NCBI GenBank assembly: GCA_022428005.1
Contig: JAKMDI010000012.1
Coordinates: 41,185-105,184 of the forward strand
DNA from: Flavobacteriaceae bacterium
GTDB lineage: Bacteria > Bacteroidota > Bacteroidia > Flavobacteriales > Flavobacteriaceae
Length of the DNA: 64,000 bases
Direction of reading: 5' to 3'
Below the pieces are notes generated by a model. The model searched no databases. It was not told the DNA's origin and saw only the letters and a list, made by a program, of their open reading frames with translations. Every line of letters begins with the position of its first letter. The stretch's first letter is position 1. Made by a program: the position numbers and the translations under genes. Below are positions 63,554 through 64,000 of the stretch, in pieces.

Positions 63554-63580
63554 TTAAGATGGCTAACTAGACACAGTTCT
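63551..63580 (+). repeat. Right copy of imperfect 30-bp direct repeat around the SGNH gene
   Basis: Partner of 62661-62690 (24/30 identical). It overlaps the stop codon of the SGNH gene, and the two copies are 890 bp apart. Confidence 0.5.
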
Positions 63581-63600
63581 TTCCTTCAAGTTGACTTTGG

Positions 63601-63625
63601 CCCTCCTTGAAGGGAGGGTTTTTAT
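63601..63625 (+). terminator. Rho-independent terminator after the SGNH gene
   Basis: CCCTCC-TTGAA-GGGAGGG-TTTTT, 48 bp after the SGNH stop. Confidence 0.88.
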
Positions 63626-63690
63626 TTGCTTTTATCTGTACTATTGAATCTTAGTTAACATGTGTTACATTTATTTTTAACTTTAGAGAT

Positions 63691-63822
63691 ATGAAAAAGC
63701 TAATACTTCTTTTACTTATAGTTCAGATAATTGCATTTAGTTGGGATGGTCTGAAATCAAATAGTGCATATTTTTTCTTTGACCCTACATTTATTAACAG
63801 TGAACTAATTTTAAATGAATAA
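63691..63822 (+). CDS. Small hypothetical exported peptide
   Basis: A 43-aa ORF from ATG 63691 with a signal-like start (KKLILLLLIVQIIAFSWDG) and a short tail ending LILNE. The N-terminus is typical for an exported protein but the mature part is only ~25 residues, so it may be the start of a truncated gene. The TAACTTTA just upstream is a weak -7 box. Confidence 0.35.
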   Translation: MKKLILLLLIVQIIAFSWDGLKSNSAYFFFDPTFINSELILNE

Positions 63823-64000
63823 ATCGATATCAATATTGAGTTGATTCAGGTTATATTTTAGTCTCGAGAACCCATACTAATTAGAGGTTTGTTCGTAATT
63901 GATATCAAAAATTGTTTTCTAACATTAAATACAATTATAGAATTTATGATTGTAAACAAATTTCCTCATTAAACATTTGAAAGATCACCACCTAATAGAT
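63823..64000. other. End of window, nothing recognised
   Basis: A+T-rich sequence with stops in all frames; no RNA gene, repeat or hairpin could be supported. Confidence 0.4.

Noticed and set aside
63551..63600. Integron attC-like site after the SGNH gene
   Set aside because: The GGCTAAC and AAGTTGA segments do not fit RYYYAAC/GTTRRRY cores with the required arrangement, and no integrase is visible.

Overview
The window is chromosomal DNA of a member of the Bacteroidetes, almost certainly a marine member of the Flavobacteriaceae. The grounds are: gliding-motility genes gldE and gldD next to mutY and ssb; four TonB-dependent receptors (two with an N-terminal carboxypeptidase-like module or SusC-type layout); a DUF4270 surface lipoprotein beside a glycogen-synthase-like gene; atpD-atpC split from the rest of the ATP synthase; a bacteroidetal short ribosomal protein THX; low-G+C intergenic DNA; and several upstream boxes that fit the Bacteroidetes sigma consensus TTG-N(17-23)-TAnnTTTG. 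Clear Shine-Dalgarno sequences are scarce, and several genes appear to start at TTG.

Layout. 1-17.6 kb is a dense core block, almost all on the minus strand: start of pgi, M23 peptidase, DUF3108 protein, uvrC, (plus-strand formyltetrahydrofolate cyclo-ligase), lspA, a DksA/TraR-like protein, ileS, a TonB receptor, recO, gdhA, radA, a flippase-like membrane protein, panD and panC. 17.7-30.3 kb is mostly plus strand: glycogen-synthase-like protein plus DUF4270 lipoprotein, an acyltransferase (minus), an acyl-CoA synthetase, a large TonB receptor, atpD-atpC, and a BtuB-like receptor. 30.3-36.7 kb holds recX, two tiny ribosome-type genes missed by size filters (THX and a bS22/AURKAIP1-like peptide), RNase G with a hairpin-rich leader, HU, mutY, ssb, gldE and gldD. 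36.7-41.4 kb carries a metal-binding lipoprotein, a translationally coupled M16 protease pair and a secreted protein.

41.4-57.3 kb is more accessory: a bile-acid/sodium symporter family protein, a Tat-exported esterase, a stand-alone SET-domain protein, two divergently placed glycosyltransferases, a partly decayed stretch with a DUF2335 protein, a sugar-phosphate-isomerase-like cupin, a uronate operon (uxaB-uxaA-oxidoreductase), and a probable bicarbonate-uptake operon (small membrane protein, SulP transporter, beta-carbonic anhydrase) with the best promoter in the window. 57.4-64 kb is a low-gene-density accessory end: PHP-domain hydrolase, LLM flavin oxidoreductase, a PF05426-type polysaccharide lyase, a run of overlapping small phage-like genes whose first member lacks a proper 5' end, and an SGNH hydrolase flanked by imperfect 30-bp direct repeats.

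The uronate operon and the polysaccharide lyase together suggest use of uronic-acid-containing algal polysaccharides. No CRISPR array, rRNA or tRNA gene was seen. The most unexplained items are the nested inverted-repeat region at 44.0-44.2 kb, the three stacked hairpins before RNase G, the degenerate glycogen-synthase-like/DUF4270 pair, and the phage-like remnant with flanking repeats at 61.7-63.6 kb.
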